This document shows, in pieces, positions 1 through 9,224 of a DNA stretch of 31,851 bases; within the stretch, counting starts at the first letter, position 1, and each line of letters starts with the position of its first letter. The notes under the pieces were generated by a model. That model was not told the DNA's origin. It searched no databases and saw only the letters and a program-made list of their open reading frames with translations. Both the position numbers and the translations under genes were made by a program. Source of the stretch: Sphaerosporella brunnea (Eukaryota > Ascomycota > Pezizomycetes > Pezizales > Pyronemataceae); NCBI GenBank assembly GCA_008704415.1, contig VXIS01000438.1, positions 1 to 31,851 on the forward strand, read 5' to 3'.

Positions 1-504
1 GGATTTCGCCGTTATATCCAAACCCACTCAGGTGTGTAAGCGCCCGGAAGTTGACCCAATCTTTGTGTAGCTGCAAGTTGTTATTAAAAAGGTACAGAAA
101 ACCCATGCTCGGGTTGGTCATACAGAGTTCATCTTGTTTTTCAGTTTATCTGTTGTGAAGGATAAACCGTAGCCCTTGTTAAGGGTCTTGCATGCTTCAC
201 TCCACGCACTCTTCTTCCACCCATTATTGGACTGTCGGCCCGCGCGCTTCATGTTGAGCATCTTACGCACCAGCGTGGTTGTCATGTCATCGGTCCATGA
301 GGCATTCCCACTCTTCTCTATGTCCTCATCGTAAGCTCCTATCTCCTTCTTCTTTCCCGCCTTTCTGACCTGCTTCTGCGTGGCTGTCTTCGCTACCTCC
401 TTTGCTGCCCCCTTCGCTGCGCCCTTCACCTTAGTTCGGGCTGCCGTCTCTTTCCCCTTCTCAACGTCACGGGTAGAGCTTTGTTGCACCTGTGGCACCA
501 ACAA
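1..504 (-). CDS. Myb/SANT-like DNA-binding protein, partial (runs off left edge)
   Basis: The protein has a Lys/Ala-rich basic N-terminal region, then a helical domain with the Trp spacing of the Myb/SANT-like (Myb_DNA-bind_3) family: WTDDM, then NNGWKKSAWSEA, then KLKNKMNS. The frame meets a stop just after KMNS, but a good intron lies there (GTATGA donor, TTGCAG acceptor, complement of 71-123, 53 bp). Splicing continues in frame with LHKDWVNFRALTHLSGFGYN, the expected end of this domain, so this is an intron and not a broken gene. The 3' end is outside the window. The 5' end is unclear: the open frame is closed by a stop at 505-507 and has no early ATG, while an ATG at 525-527 is in another frame, so a small upstream intron or an indel is needed. 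Proteins of this kind occur as host factors and as the second ORF of PIF/Harbinger elements; which applies here is not decidable. Confidence 0.6.
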
Positions 505-547
505 TCAGGTTCTTGCTGATCAGCCATAGATGGTAGTGACATGTAAT

Positions 548-842
548 TGCAGCTGGGAGTGACGACGGCTGTGAGTGATGATGGCTGGGAGTGACGACGC
601 AATGCGCATGATTCCCGATTGGAGTGACGACGGGACGATGGCTAGGAGTGACGACGGCTGGGAGTGACGACGGCTGGGAGTGACAATGACTTGGAGTGAC
701 GACGCAATGCGCGTGATTCCCGATGGGAGTGACGACGGGACGATGGCTAGGAGTGACGACGGCTGGGATTGACGATGGTTTGGAGTGACGATGCGATGCG
801 CGTGATTCCCGCTGGGAGTGCCGACGGGACGATGGCCAGGAT
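548..842. repeat. Minisatellite, GGCTGGGAGTGACGAC-type units
   Basis: Tandem, imperfect units of about 15-16 bp (GGCTGGGAGTGACGAC and variants) are mixed with a longer module carrying GCAATGCGCGTGATTCCCGA. The long module occurs at 599, 713 and 793, so the higher-order spacing varies (114 and 80 bp). The array resumes at about 2022-2050, to the right of the MITE, which shows that the MITE inserted into the array. No coding potential is seen. Confidence 0.85.
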
Positions 843-2023
843 TAGGGAGGTTCTGCAGCGCTGGATATTGCTATTTTGGCACTGAAAAGTCACGCATATG
901 CACATATCTGTGCAGATGCGCGCTGTCGGTCACGAAAAGGTCATATCCTATACCTAGCGTCAGGATATCATAAGCCGGAACGCTAGATATCGCCCGCATA
1001 GGATAATGCAATGCATAGAACCATTGATTGGCTGCGATTGACGGCCCACAACGTTGGCTGCAACCATTGATGCAGCAGCTCAGGTCTCGGCGCATAAGCA
1101 ATTTGCCTCTAGCAGAACCTCCTTTGCTATATCTTAGATATCTGTAACGAGGCTCTGTCTACCAGAGTGTCGTGGAATTGAACTCAGGACCTTAAGGAAC
1201 TAAATCCTCAACAATAGAATTTTAAGGACTATTCTGTCAGGTGGACACTGATGGTTCTTGTTCGCTGAAGATAAAGGGGCTCGCTGGGCGGAAGCAATCC
1301 TACTTATAGTAGGAAGCCGCTCCAGAGACTACCGTCTCCCTGAGTAATACTCAGCCTTCACTCCTTGCTGGCTTTCCGACAGTCTCTACGACTGTGGGCG
1401 TCAAGGCGCGCACAGAGATCGCCCCACCTTCGTATGACTCACTCTTTGATTTCAAATCATGAGTCATAGACATGGTTCGCACCCGAAATACCCCTCTCCG
1501 GGATCGTATTCTCGTGCTCCAGGTAGATGCTCAGCCCTATTGGCTCCATCTCCCGATCTTCTGCATCGCATGCCTTACGCGACAACCATCCTCACTATGG
1601 AGGTTCTAGGCCGAGTCATTCTTCCCGTTGTCGGCTCAACGCCTTCCGGTTGATCACTCCTAACCCCTCCGATTGTCATGCTAGTTCCCGGAACAGGTAG
1701 GTCAACGAAGATATCTCGAAAGAGCTCTAACAATAGCCTATACTATTATCATCTCCGAATCGGGTTCCCTTCTCAGATAGCGTCCTATCTGAGGCACCCA
1801 ATCTCCGAGTTCTTTCATAGCGTTGATCAAGCTAGCTACTATGATCCGGAGCCACCCGGCTATCACGTGTCCTTGAAGCGATCACTATGCAGACTCTATT
1901 CTATTCCCTAACTGACTACTGAGAGCACATGTCACGTGACCATACCCGTGACAATATCTGCAGGCAGTACCCACATTCTGCAGACGCACGAGATATGCTG
2001 GATATAACAGCAGAACCTCCCTA
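843..2023. mobile_element. MITE with GGGAGGTTCTGC inverted ends, interrupted by a solo LTR
   Basis: A perfect 12-bp terminal inverted repeat (GGGAGGTTCTGC at 845-856 and its complement at 2010-2021) is bordered by TA on both sides (843-844 and 2022-2023), as expected for a Tc1/mariner-type TA duplication. Without the solo LTR and its duplication the element is about 360 bp. It contains no credible gene. It sits inside the minisatellite. A partial match to the right end (GAACCTCCCTA) recurs near 2441-2452, and an 11-bp match at 1110-1120, so older fragments of the family may be present. Confidence 0.6.
1143..1953 (-). repeat. Solo LTR, copy 1 (811 bp)
   Basis: This unit begins TGTAACG and ends CGTGACA, and is flanked by a perfect 5-bp duplication ATATC (1138-1142 and 1954-1958). 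It is clearly homologous along its length to 27168-27986. No internal retrotransposon genes are present, so it is a solo LTR left by LTR-LTR recombination. Orientation is inferred from the complete element at 8901-14443, whose LTR has nearly the same termini (TGTAACGG and CCGTGACA) and is transcribed on the minus strand. A GTCACGTGAC palindrome lies at the right end (1931-1940). The short ORFs inside it are not credible genes. Confidence 0.85.
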
Positions 2024-2246
2024 GTGACGATGGCTGGGAGCGACAATAAAATGTGGGTGATTTCTACGGGTAGAACAATGTCAGGGGCAGAGCCACGACT
2101 TTGCCAAGGGTCAGGGATTGCGAGCGTGATGGCGATGCCGCAGCAGCGTAGCTACAGCTAGAGAAGGTTGGAAACGACCGATGGTGGATTATAGATATGG
2201 TTAAGGCAATCACCGTTGATGGAGCTAGTAAGCAAATGGTAAAGTT

Positions 2247-2393
2247 GTGGGCGGAGATGCCTCAATCGGTCAGCTTTGCGATAGTGGGATCAGTGGCTGG
2301 TCAAAAGCCGTAGCAGTTGCAGTGTCGTAAAGGCTTCAAGCTATATATATATTCTTCACCGTAGTTGAAGCCTAGGAGTGTCTGTGGCAGTCG
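2247..2393 (+). repeat. 147-bp dispersed repeat with AT-rich hairpin, copy A
   Basis: This stretch matches the reverse complement of 31004-31150 along its whole length with scattered substitutions. At its centre GGCTTCAA (2332-2339) and TTGAAGCC (2365-2372) form a perfect 8-bp stem around a loop containing TATATATATA. Neither end shows a duplication. In the other copy it abuts the 5' end of LINE-2, so it could be a LINE 5'-region or an unrelated repeat; I cannot decide. Confidence 0.65.
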
Positions 2394-3306
2394 TTTTGTA
2401 CCCCGGTATCGTAAAAGTGATAGTGAAAAATTTCATTCTGAACCTCCCTAATTAATCAAGATACATGCAGACAGCAAGTTCTTGTGCCTCCCCTTTTAGC
2501 TAGCCGACCCTTCCATCAAGCTCGAAGTTGTTGTTCTGGAAGGTTGAACTCGCAAGCTGCAGCGGCGATGTTGACTACCTCTCTCTCTCTCTTCCAAAGA
2601 ACCTCAATTGCAGCTTGAATTCGGGTCTCAACAGACTTATAGGACTCGGCTTGCTACATGGTTTGGTCGCGATGGTGGTGGTGGTGGTGGGTCGGCGGTC
2701 GAAAAAATCTATCGTTGGACTTAGCGAATATTGTTGCACTGTCTCGCACGAGCCTGCGAGCGACCGTGGGTGACGTTAGTCACCTTGGCACTAGTACCCC
2801 AACGTTTCTTCAAAAAGATTGTATTTAGACTCAAAAAAAGAGATGATGCTAGAGATTGATATGGAGGCGGAAAACAAACTAATTAAACGAAGCGTTCCCC
2901 GAATAAAAAAAAGAAGGGTCGGAAATCGGTGATTCGAGTTTGGTGGGGTGCCCGTGGGTTACTCGACGAAAAAAAAAGGATTTGGACACTCACTGCCAAG
3001 CCACACAGTGAAAAATCAATCACTTCTCTGCATCTCACTCAAAAACTTTGGGAGAAGTCTCAAATTAAGAGATCGCAGTTGAAACCCTTCAGGCATACAG
3101 AATTTGTCCTGACGATTTTTTTGTTGCGCTGTTGCGTTTTGGTGGGATACCCGCGAGTTGGAGGGTTGGTGTCCGAATACTTTTTTTATCGTCGAGTAGT
3201 GTTATCCGTTCTGGTTTAGTGCTGTCCCCATCTTTTTTAATTCCTTGAGTCTACGTTAACCAAAACTCGTGACCTGGCAGACACGGCCTGGAATCCTAGC
3301 TCTAAC
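2394..3306. other. Non-coding region, former upstream region of the phosphatase gene
   Basis: No credible gene is seen. It holds a GGT run at 2674-2690, several A runs and the MITE at 2960-3198. The LINE-1 target duplication shows that 3306 was once followed directly by the sequence now at 15416. This stretch therefore originally ended 35 bp before the ATG at 15451 and probably held the promoter and most of the 5' leader of the synaptojanin-like gene. I cannot point to a confident TATA element. Confidence 0.55.
2960..3198. mobile_element. Small MITE with about 30-bp inverted ends
   Basis: The left arm begins TACTCGACGAAAAAAAAAGG and the right arm, read on the other strand, TACTCGACGATAAAAAAAGT. 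Both arms continue with ATTyGGACAC (2960-2989 and 3169-3198). The ends are TA, suggesting a Tc1/mariner-related non-autonomous element of about 235 bp. A short direct similarity (GTGGGGTGCCCG and GTGGGATACCCG) lies beside each arm. No gene is inside. Confidence 0.55.
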
Positions 3307-3320
3307 ACTTGGTATCTGTT
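3307..3320. repeat. Target-site duplication of LINE-1 (partner at 15416-15429)
   Basis: ACTTGGTATCTGTT occurs perfectly at 3307-3320, next to the LINE 3' tail, and at 15416-15429, next to its 5' end. This 14-bp pair fixes both borders of LINE-1. The last TT may overlap the TTTG-type tail. Confidence 0.9.
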
Positions 3321-3345
3321 TGTTTGTTTCAATCATAATGTATTC

Positions 3346-3359
3346 GGCCGCTTGCGGCC
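3346..3359 (-). promoter_or_regulatory. LINE-1 3'-terminal hairpin (GGCCGC-loop-GCGGCC)
   Basis: A perfect 6-bp stem with a 2-nt loop lies about 16 nt before the tail of the element. The same hairpin and flanks (TGTATTC and ATGAC) recur in LINE-2 at 24408-24421. A 3' stem-loop of this kind serves as the RT recognition site in some LINEs; that role is inferred here. Confidence 0.6.
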
Positions 3360-3533
3360 ATGACATATGGTAGACACAGAATCATCGCCACCCCTAGGCG
3401 CCGAGCCTACTTTGGGGCACGCTCCTCTGAAGGAAAAAACAGAAGCAAGGAAACAGAAGCAAGGAAAGCGCAGCTGACAGAACCACATAAGGGAACTCGT
3501 GATGTAGAACAGAAAGGAAACACAGTCTTAAAC

Positions 3534-6500
3534 TCAGTCGGCCGCCCTTGGCCATAGCCCAACATGCGTGCTGCTCAGGAAATCCATCACTGCTCCCGTA
3601 CAGCGGCCATCCGCCAGCAAATCCGTTACTGACGTGTTTGTTTTTCTCCTCCTTTTGCCCTTCTCTTGCGTGGCCTCTGCCACTGCCTTCCACATTGTCT
3701 GGTGTTCTTTGCGCCATTTCTGGCATGTTTTAAGGAGGTGGTCCCGCGTCTGCGCGGGCCTCTTAGGACAGAACCAGCACCTGTTGTCTGGGCGTCGTCC
3801 TGTTTCATGGAGGTACGGTGCCGTGGGTGCCTTTTGCAGCCTCAATTGGAAGAAGCGGGCTGCCAGCGACTGTTTGGTCTGAAAGGCGAACTTGTTGGTG
3901 CCTTTCGGGCGTCTGTAGTAACTCTTGGGGGCACAGTGCTTGGCGAGCCACTGATCACGGTCATTACGTTTGGCCTCCGTCGTGGCTCTCACTATGTAAG
4001 CCAGTGAGGTGGTGGCAAGCACTTCAGGGCTTTCTGACTGCAACTGGCTCCCAGCAGCCTCCTTGGCAAGCCTGTCCGCCTGCTTGTTGCCAGCCACGTC
4101 CTTGTGACCGCGCGTCCAGTGGAACTCTATGCTCCAGCCCCCATCTCGAACGGCCGCTTCGGCGTGAGCAATCTTCGGGAGGATCCACTGTCCCGGTCCA
4201 GGCTTAGTGTTGAGCAGTCGCTTAAGGGCTGCTTGTGCATCAACGAAAATGCGGACGGATCCTGGCGCCGTCGCCGGCAGCTGTTGTAGGGCCAGCTCCA
4301 GGCCGGCTGCGATGCCGAAAAGCTCAGCGTCGTAGGCCTCCTTATTGTTGCCGACGTATTTGGCTACTCCGAGCCACTGTCGGTCGAGTCCCTCGTATGT
4401 GGTTGCGGCATAGGCGCATCTCCAGTTCTCGAGTCGGGATCCGTCCGTGTAGACGGCGATTGCGTTTGGCGTTGGCTCTTGACACCTCCTCGGCTCCCAA
4501 ATGGCAAGCTCTTCGGACTCAATGATCACGCGGCCACGCGGGGTGTCGCATAAGGCGACATTGGGCTCGATCCTAGCCGGTTGGCGCGAGGTCACTGCCG
4601 CGAGCGTGGCGGCTAGGTTGGCTGGTGGCGGGTTGGCGCGTGGTTTGTCAAAGGCGTTGTCAGCCACAAAGCGCAACAGTCGTTTGGCCGTCATGGCTGT
4701 CGTTTCCAGCTTGTCGGGTGTTCCTGTAGTCAGAGATGCTCGGACCCAGTCACCAGCAGGGTTGCCGGCGGGCGTGGTGGCTAGCCGGCACGCAAAGCGC
4801 CTTCTCCGATGCGCCAGCAGGGTGTCAGCGTCGACAAGACCGGCCTCACAGACCAAAGGGCCCAGGGCCGAGGTGGGCAACGCACCCAGGATAGCCGTGG
4901 CCTGACGGTTGATTATCTTCTGGACTTCCGCTATCCGGCCTTTTTGGTTGCCGTCGTACCAGAGTTCAGTCCCGTATAGTCCGACCGCTTGCACGGCGGC
5001 CACCTGGATGCGTTGTATGTTTTCGGGACTTAGGCCTCGCCTCCCAGTTAGAGACTTCAGTCTGGCCTTTGCCGCTCTGACCTTGCCCATTCGGACATTG
5101 TGATGGTGGAGCAGGGTGAGCCGGCTGTTGAAAAAAACCCCTAGCCACCGTGTCGCGTGCTTGTTGTACGACACCGCCTTTCCGTGAAAGCTGAGCGCCA
5201 TGGCTGGTAGCCGTCGTTTTCTGGTCAGCAGCAGCGCTTCCGTCTTGCCCACGTCGAAGGCCACCGCGTTGTCGCGGGCCCACCGTAGGCTGGCCTCTGC
5301 GCAGGCGTTTAGGGTTGCGGTCACAGTGGCAACACTGTCTCCAGTGGCCACCCAGGCAACGTCGTCGGCGTATGAAAGGGCGAAGGCCCCCGAGTCAGCT
5401 TCAAGGCTTGCCACCATCGGAAAGAGGCCGGATAGGTAAATTGCGAACAGGATAGGTGAGACTGGGGATCCCTGTAGAAGCGCCGTCCGGATTGCCATGG
5501 GGTCGCTCAGTTGGCCCTCAATTCTCATCTGTACCCGTCTATCTTGCATAAATAACGCCGTCCATCGAACGAGGCTGCGTGGTGCGTCCAGCCCAATGAG
5601 TCTGCAGACCAATACCGCTTTAGACTCGTAGTCGAAGGCGCCTTTGACGTCCATCAGCAGGACGCCGACAATTTGGCTGCTCTCCCACGCGACATGAGCG
5701 TGATCCATGAGGACGGCCACTGCGTCAACAGCGGCTCTTCCATATCTACTGCCGAACTGTCATTTGTGTAGCCAGGACCCAGACTCGGTGGCTTTCACCA
5801 ACCTGTCTGTCACCACCCGTTCTATAACCTTGCTCAAGCAGCATAGCAGCGAAATGACGCAGTGTGGTCGGGCCTGGGAGTAGTCGTCCTTGCCGGGCTT
5901 CGGTATGACGACGCCGGTGGCTTGTTTCCAGGGTTTCGGCTGGTAGCCTTGCCACACGCATGCTCTGACCAGCGCCGCAAAGCCATCGCGGTGCCACTTC
6001 CATACCAGTCCGACTGCTGGCGGTCCGAGCTTGTCGGGGCCGGCTGCCGAGCGTGAGACTTGGGCCCAGCAGGCGCTTTCCACCTCGTCGTCCGTAATCA
6101 TGACGTCGTTGTTGAGGCCGTCCAGCTCGTGGCTGGACCATTCATCGGCTGGCGGCGGTGGGAAAGCTTGCTTAGCCATCATGGTGCTCTTCTCAGCCAC
6201 TGTGACGGCCCTAGTGCCGTCCGCGCTTGCAAGAGGCCCACCACAGGTGTTTGCTGCGTCTCCGTTGGCGTATCTCAGGGCCGTCCAGGTGTCACAGGGG
6301 CCGGCTTGCTGGAGGAAATTTGCCCAATGCTCGCGTTTTGCGTGCCGGATGGCGGCGCGCAGGGCTCGGCGCGCGTTCTTGACGGCTTGTCGCGTGGTGC
6401 CCTGCCGCTGTCCAAAAGAGCGTTTGACAGCACTTAGGACACGCCTGTGTTGGTCAATGTCCGCATTCCACCAGCGTTTGGACCGTGCGCAGATGCGGAG

Positions 6501-7372
6501 AGGTTTGGCATGGCTTTGCAGCACCTCAATCAGGGTGTCGGATATCCACTCGGCTTCCGCATCTAGCTGCGCTGGCGTACTGTCGATCCGGACTGGCATC
6601 CTGCCCTCAGCTTCTTGAAGCCAAACTGCTTCTGCCTCCTTCTGTTGGTCGTCTGTCATACCGTTAACATCCCAGCCGGTGATCTCCTTGCTGGTACCGG
6701 CATCCGCGGGGTGATCGTCCAGGCAGCTCCATGCCAGGAGCGCGTGATCGGAGCTGGTCGCGTGACCGGGCACATCAGCAGTCCAGTCGCTGATGTGTAG
6801 GCCTGGTGTCGACATGGTGAGATCTAGGACCGCTGGGTAGCGCCGCAGTTGCATGTCGGTGTACCGTCGTTCCAGATTGTCAGGTTGTGGCTGTCGATGA
6901 CGGAGTGGAGCCAGGCATCGCTGCGGTTGACCTGGCATGCTGGGTCCCAGCGTGGGCTGTGAGCGTTGAAATCGCCACCTAGCATGAAGTCTCCAACGAG
7001 CAGAGCCTCCCAGTTTTCGAGTCTGCTAGGGCGACGTCTCAGGAATCAATCGCTAGCTGCATCGTGGCTGAACTGGTCGTAGACGTTGATGATGCGGCAG
7101 CATTGCTCGGATGGCGTCACTACCTCGACTACCATGACGTCGCCTGTGAAGATGAGGTCCGATTGGACGCTGAACCTGAGCTTAGAGTCGATTCGGGTCG
7201 CTATGCTTGTCCGGCCAGCTGCCGATCCATAGAATCGGAAAGCCTGGTGTGATACACGGTAGGTGGGGGGCTCTTGAAGAAGTACTAAGTCGGCCTTCTC
7301 GCGCGCTGCCATTTCTAAACAGGCCTGTAAAACTGGTTCAGACCTGTTAACGTTATGCTGGATGCAGCGCAT
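3534..7372 (-). pseudogene. LINE-1 ORF2: endonuclease, reverse transcriptase and RNase H (broken)
   Basis: The order is as follows. The APE-type endonuclease runs from the ATG at 7370-7372, with LLQEPP, GDF and FNAHSPRW, and SSDHALL further on. The reverse transcriptase has its YADD catalytic box at 5361-5372. RNase H starts at YTDGS near 4440, with AELFGI, FVDAQAAL and the ADRLAKEA end. A C-terminal CWFC...HLLKTC zinc motif lies near 3740-3795. In a live copy the product would nick target DNA and prime reverse transcription there. Breaks relative to LINE-2: TGA at 7046-7048; a 1-nt loss near 6825-6840 at the end of the endonuclease; TGA at 5760-5762 where Arg is expected just before QFGSRYGRAA. 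The start is set by a TAATG overlap with the ORF1 stop. Confidence 0.9.
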
Positions 7373-8900
7373 TATAATTCTTGTTCTGCCTCCGGCGTGG
7401 CCGGGACTGCCTCAGTGGTTGCCGTCGGCTCTACTGCGGTGGCCATGTCGTCATTGGCGTCGGGGTCCGATACTCTGGCGTTGCCGTTGGTGGTTGTTGG
7501 CCGGGAAAGAAGCCTTGGCCATGGAGTGTCCACTATTATGATATTGCCGGCTTCGAGTTGTTGGTCCTGCATGGCTGGTCTTGAGCCGAGGGGTGTCGCG
7601 TTGGCTGCCGACGCTGGCTGGCGCGTGTGTTGGCTGACCGTCCTACCTTTGGCCGCAGCTCTGGCCTGTTTGACTGCTTCCTTCTTCTTACGGCAGGTGT
7701 CGTCTTTTGCTGAATGGTTGTCGCCGCAGTTCGGGCAGTGGAGCGTCGGCCGTGAGTGCTTGCAGATTCTTCCGGTGTGGCCTTGCACTCCTCGCAGCCT
7801 GGAATATTACATGTGTGGTCTGTGCTTAGGTGGTCCTTGTTGCAGTGGGCACATGTCGGTTTGCTCTGCATGGTCCTCTTGTAGCAGTTGTGTGACAGCT
7901 GGCCCCATCCGGAGCAGAAATCGCAGAAAGCGTCTGGGCCTGCTTTCAGGTATGGTTCAGCTTTAAGACATTTGCCCGACAGGAGGAGGCCTTTTCTGAT
8001 GGCGTGCAGCGCTGAGCTGCGGTCTTTGACGGCAAAGGTGACAGAGGACGCTTGTGCAGCTCCTTCGTTCAAGCGGCGCCGGACTTCAGGCTCATTGGTC
8101 AGCCATCGAATTTGCATGGGGATGACTAGGCTGTTGTTGTCTGTCATCAAGTCTCGCTTCAGCAAGTCTAGCTTTTCAAGGTATCTGCGCGTGTCAATAC
8201 CGTGGACCTTATAGTGGGTCCATTCCTCGTTGGGGTTTACTGCAATCACTCCAGAGTCCAGACGTCTGGCAGCTGCGAGCACGGTGTCTCCATATTGGCA
8301 AAGCTGAGCGGCGGTCGCGGATGGGCACGTCACTGCCGTGACTGTCCCATTCTGGTTCTGGCTGACTGAGGCGAGGCGGAGGAAGCCTGGCGTGCCCCTG
8401 GCCGTCAAGGCGTCGTTTATCACCCGCACCATTCTGGTGCAGTAAAGGGAGTCGGTCTTGGACTGTGAGGCCCCCTCTTTGCGTGTCAAGATCACTGCCT
8501 TAGCCCGACGCAGTACTTCGTGTCCGGCTGGCTTGAGGTCAGGGGTGGGGTTGGTGGGTTTAGCAGGCCTCCTGGCCATGACGACTGCGGTTCAAGAACC
8601 GTCGTGGCGTGCGGTATCGCCTCCATTGTTGACCGCTGCTACAAACTTGCTGGGTCCGGCTGCGGCCCTCGGAGTGGGGTAGGCGGCATCGGTGGCAGTG
8701 GCATTGGCATTGGTGGTGGCCGACTCACCAGCCGTGGTCCTGTCTGGGTTCTGTAGGATGGTCATGGGGCTGACAGTTTCTGCAGCCATTTTCCGGAGTT
8801 TCTGTTTGGCTTTAGCGGCCTTCCTGGGTTGTGCCGCTGGCTGCTGCGCAACGTGTTGCGGTGCGGCGCGCTTCTGGGGCGCGTGCTGGGACGCTGCCAG
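7372..8900 (-). pseudogene. LINE-1 ORF1, C-terminal part with zinc knuckles (broken)
   Basis: This is the nucleic-acid-binding, Gag-like protein of the LINE. Three Cys/His motifs lie near the C-terminus: CDFCSGWGQLSHNC, CAHCNKDHLSTDHTC and CPNCGDNHSAKDDTC. In the first the expected His is Gln (LINE-2 has CKYCSRWGHLTHAC), so that knuckle is damaged. An in-frame TGA at 8592-8594 replaces a Trp conserved in LINE-2 (DGSWTT). A frameshift near 7790 separates the second motif from the third. The final stop TAA (7372-7374) overlaps the ORF2 ATG. The upstream part was separated by insertion of the chromovirus at 8900. Confidence 0.85.
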
Positions 8901-9189
8901 TGTAACGGGACAGGCGCGAGGAAACGTCCAAGGTACGTAGCTTTCGAGGCAAGGACCGGAGGCAGGAGGACAAGGACAAGAGGCCGAAGAAGACGAGACA
9001 AGACAAGGTGGTTCAAGGTTACTAGGTTCGCTAGTATACAAGACGTTCTGTAAAGAAGAAAAGAAGAAAAGAAACAAAAACAAGTGAAACCTCGCCATTT
9101 ATGCTTTCCCGTCACATGACCGCGGCGCGCCGCGTCACGTGACACCCTAACCCTAGCGCCGAGCCACCCCTTAACCTTGAGCCGTGACA
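8901..9189 (-). repeat. Chromovirus 3' LTR
   Basis: A 289-bp LTR, TGTAACGG to CCGTGACA, identical to 14155-14443 except for A at 9116 where the other has G. It is flanked on the left by the target duplication GCCAG (8896-8900). The difference changes one of the two CACGTG boxes to CACATG. CCCTAACCCTA, matching two units of the common fungal telomere repeat, occurs at 9145-9155. Confidence 0.95.
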
Positions 9190-9192
9190 GTA

Positions 9193-9202
9193 TCCCCCTC
9201 CT
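9193..9202 (-). promoter_or_regulatory. Polypurine tract of the chromovirus
   Basis: AGGAGGGGGA on the element strand lies 3 nt upstream of its 3' LTR. This is the expected place and composition for the primer of plus-strand DNA synthesis. Confidence 0.8.
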
Positions 9203-9224
9203 ATGGCTGAGCTCCGACGAAGCT

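Noticed and set aside
71..130. Stop codon inside the Myb/SANT-like ORF, suggesting a pseudogene
   Set aside because: A GTATGA...TTGCAG intron of 53 bp joins the two halves of the domain in frame.
599..812. CRISPR-like spacing of the repeated module
   Set aside because: This is a eukaryotic minisatellite with imperfect units and irregular spacing, and no cas genes are nearby.
1143..1240. tRNA-like B-box (GTTCAATTCC on the minus strand) at one end of the solo LTRs, suggesting a SINE or a tRNA gene
   Set aside because: No T-stem or acceptor pairing could be formed, and the 5-bp duplications and TG...CA ends fit an LTR.
2528..2773. ORF with a poly-Val stretch near a GGT run
   Set aside because: It starts at a non-ATG codon, depends on a simple repeat, and has no domain or splice context.
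3394..3726. ORF near the LINE-1 3' end taken as a separate small gene
   Set aside because: It lies in the ORF2 C-terminus and 3' UTR in another frame, and nothing comparable exists in LINE-2.
4501..4905. Plus-strand ORFs of over 100 codons opposite the LINE and gypsy genes
   Set aside because: They are GC-driven shadows of the minus-strand RT and RNase H frames and show no domain of their own.
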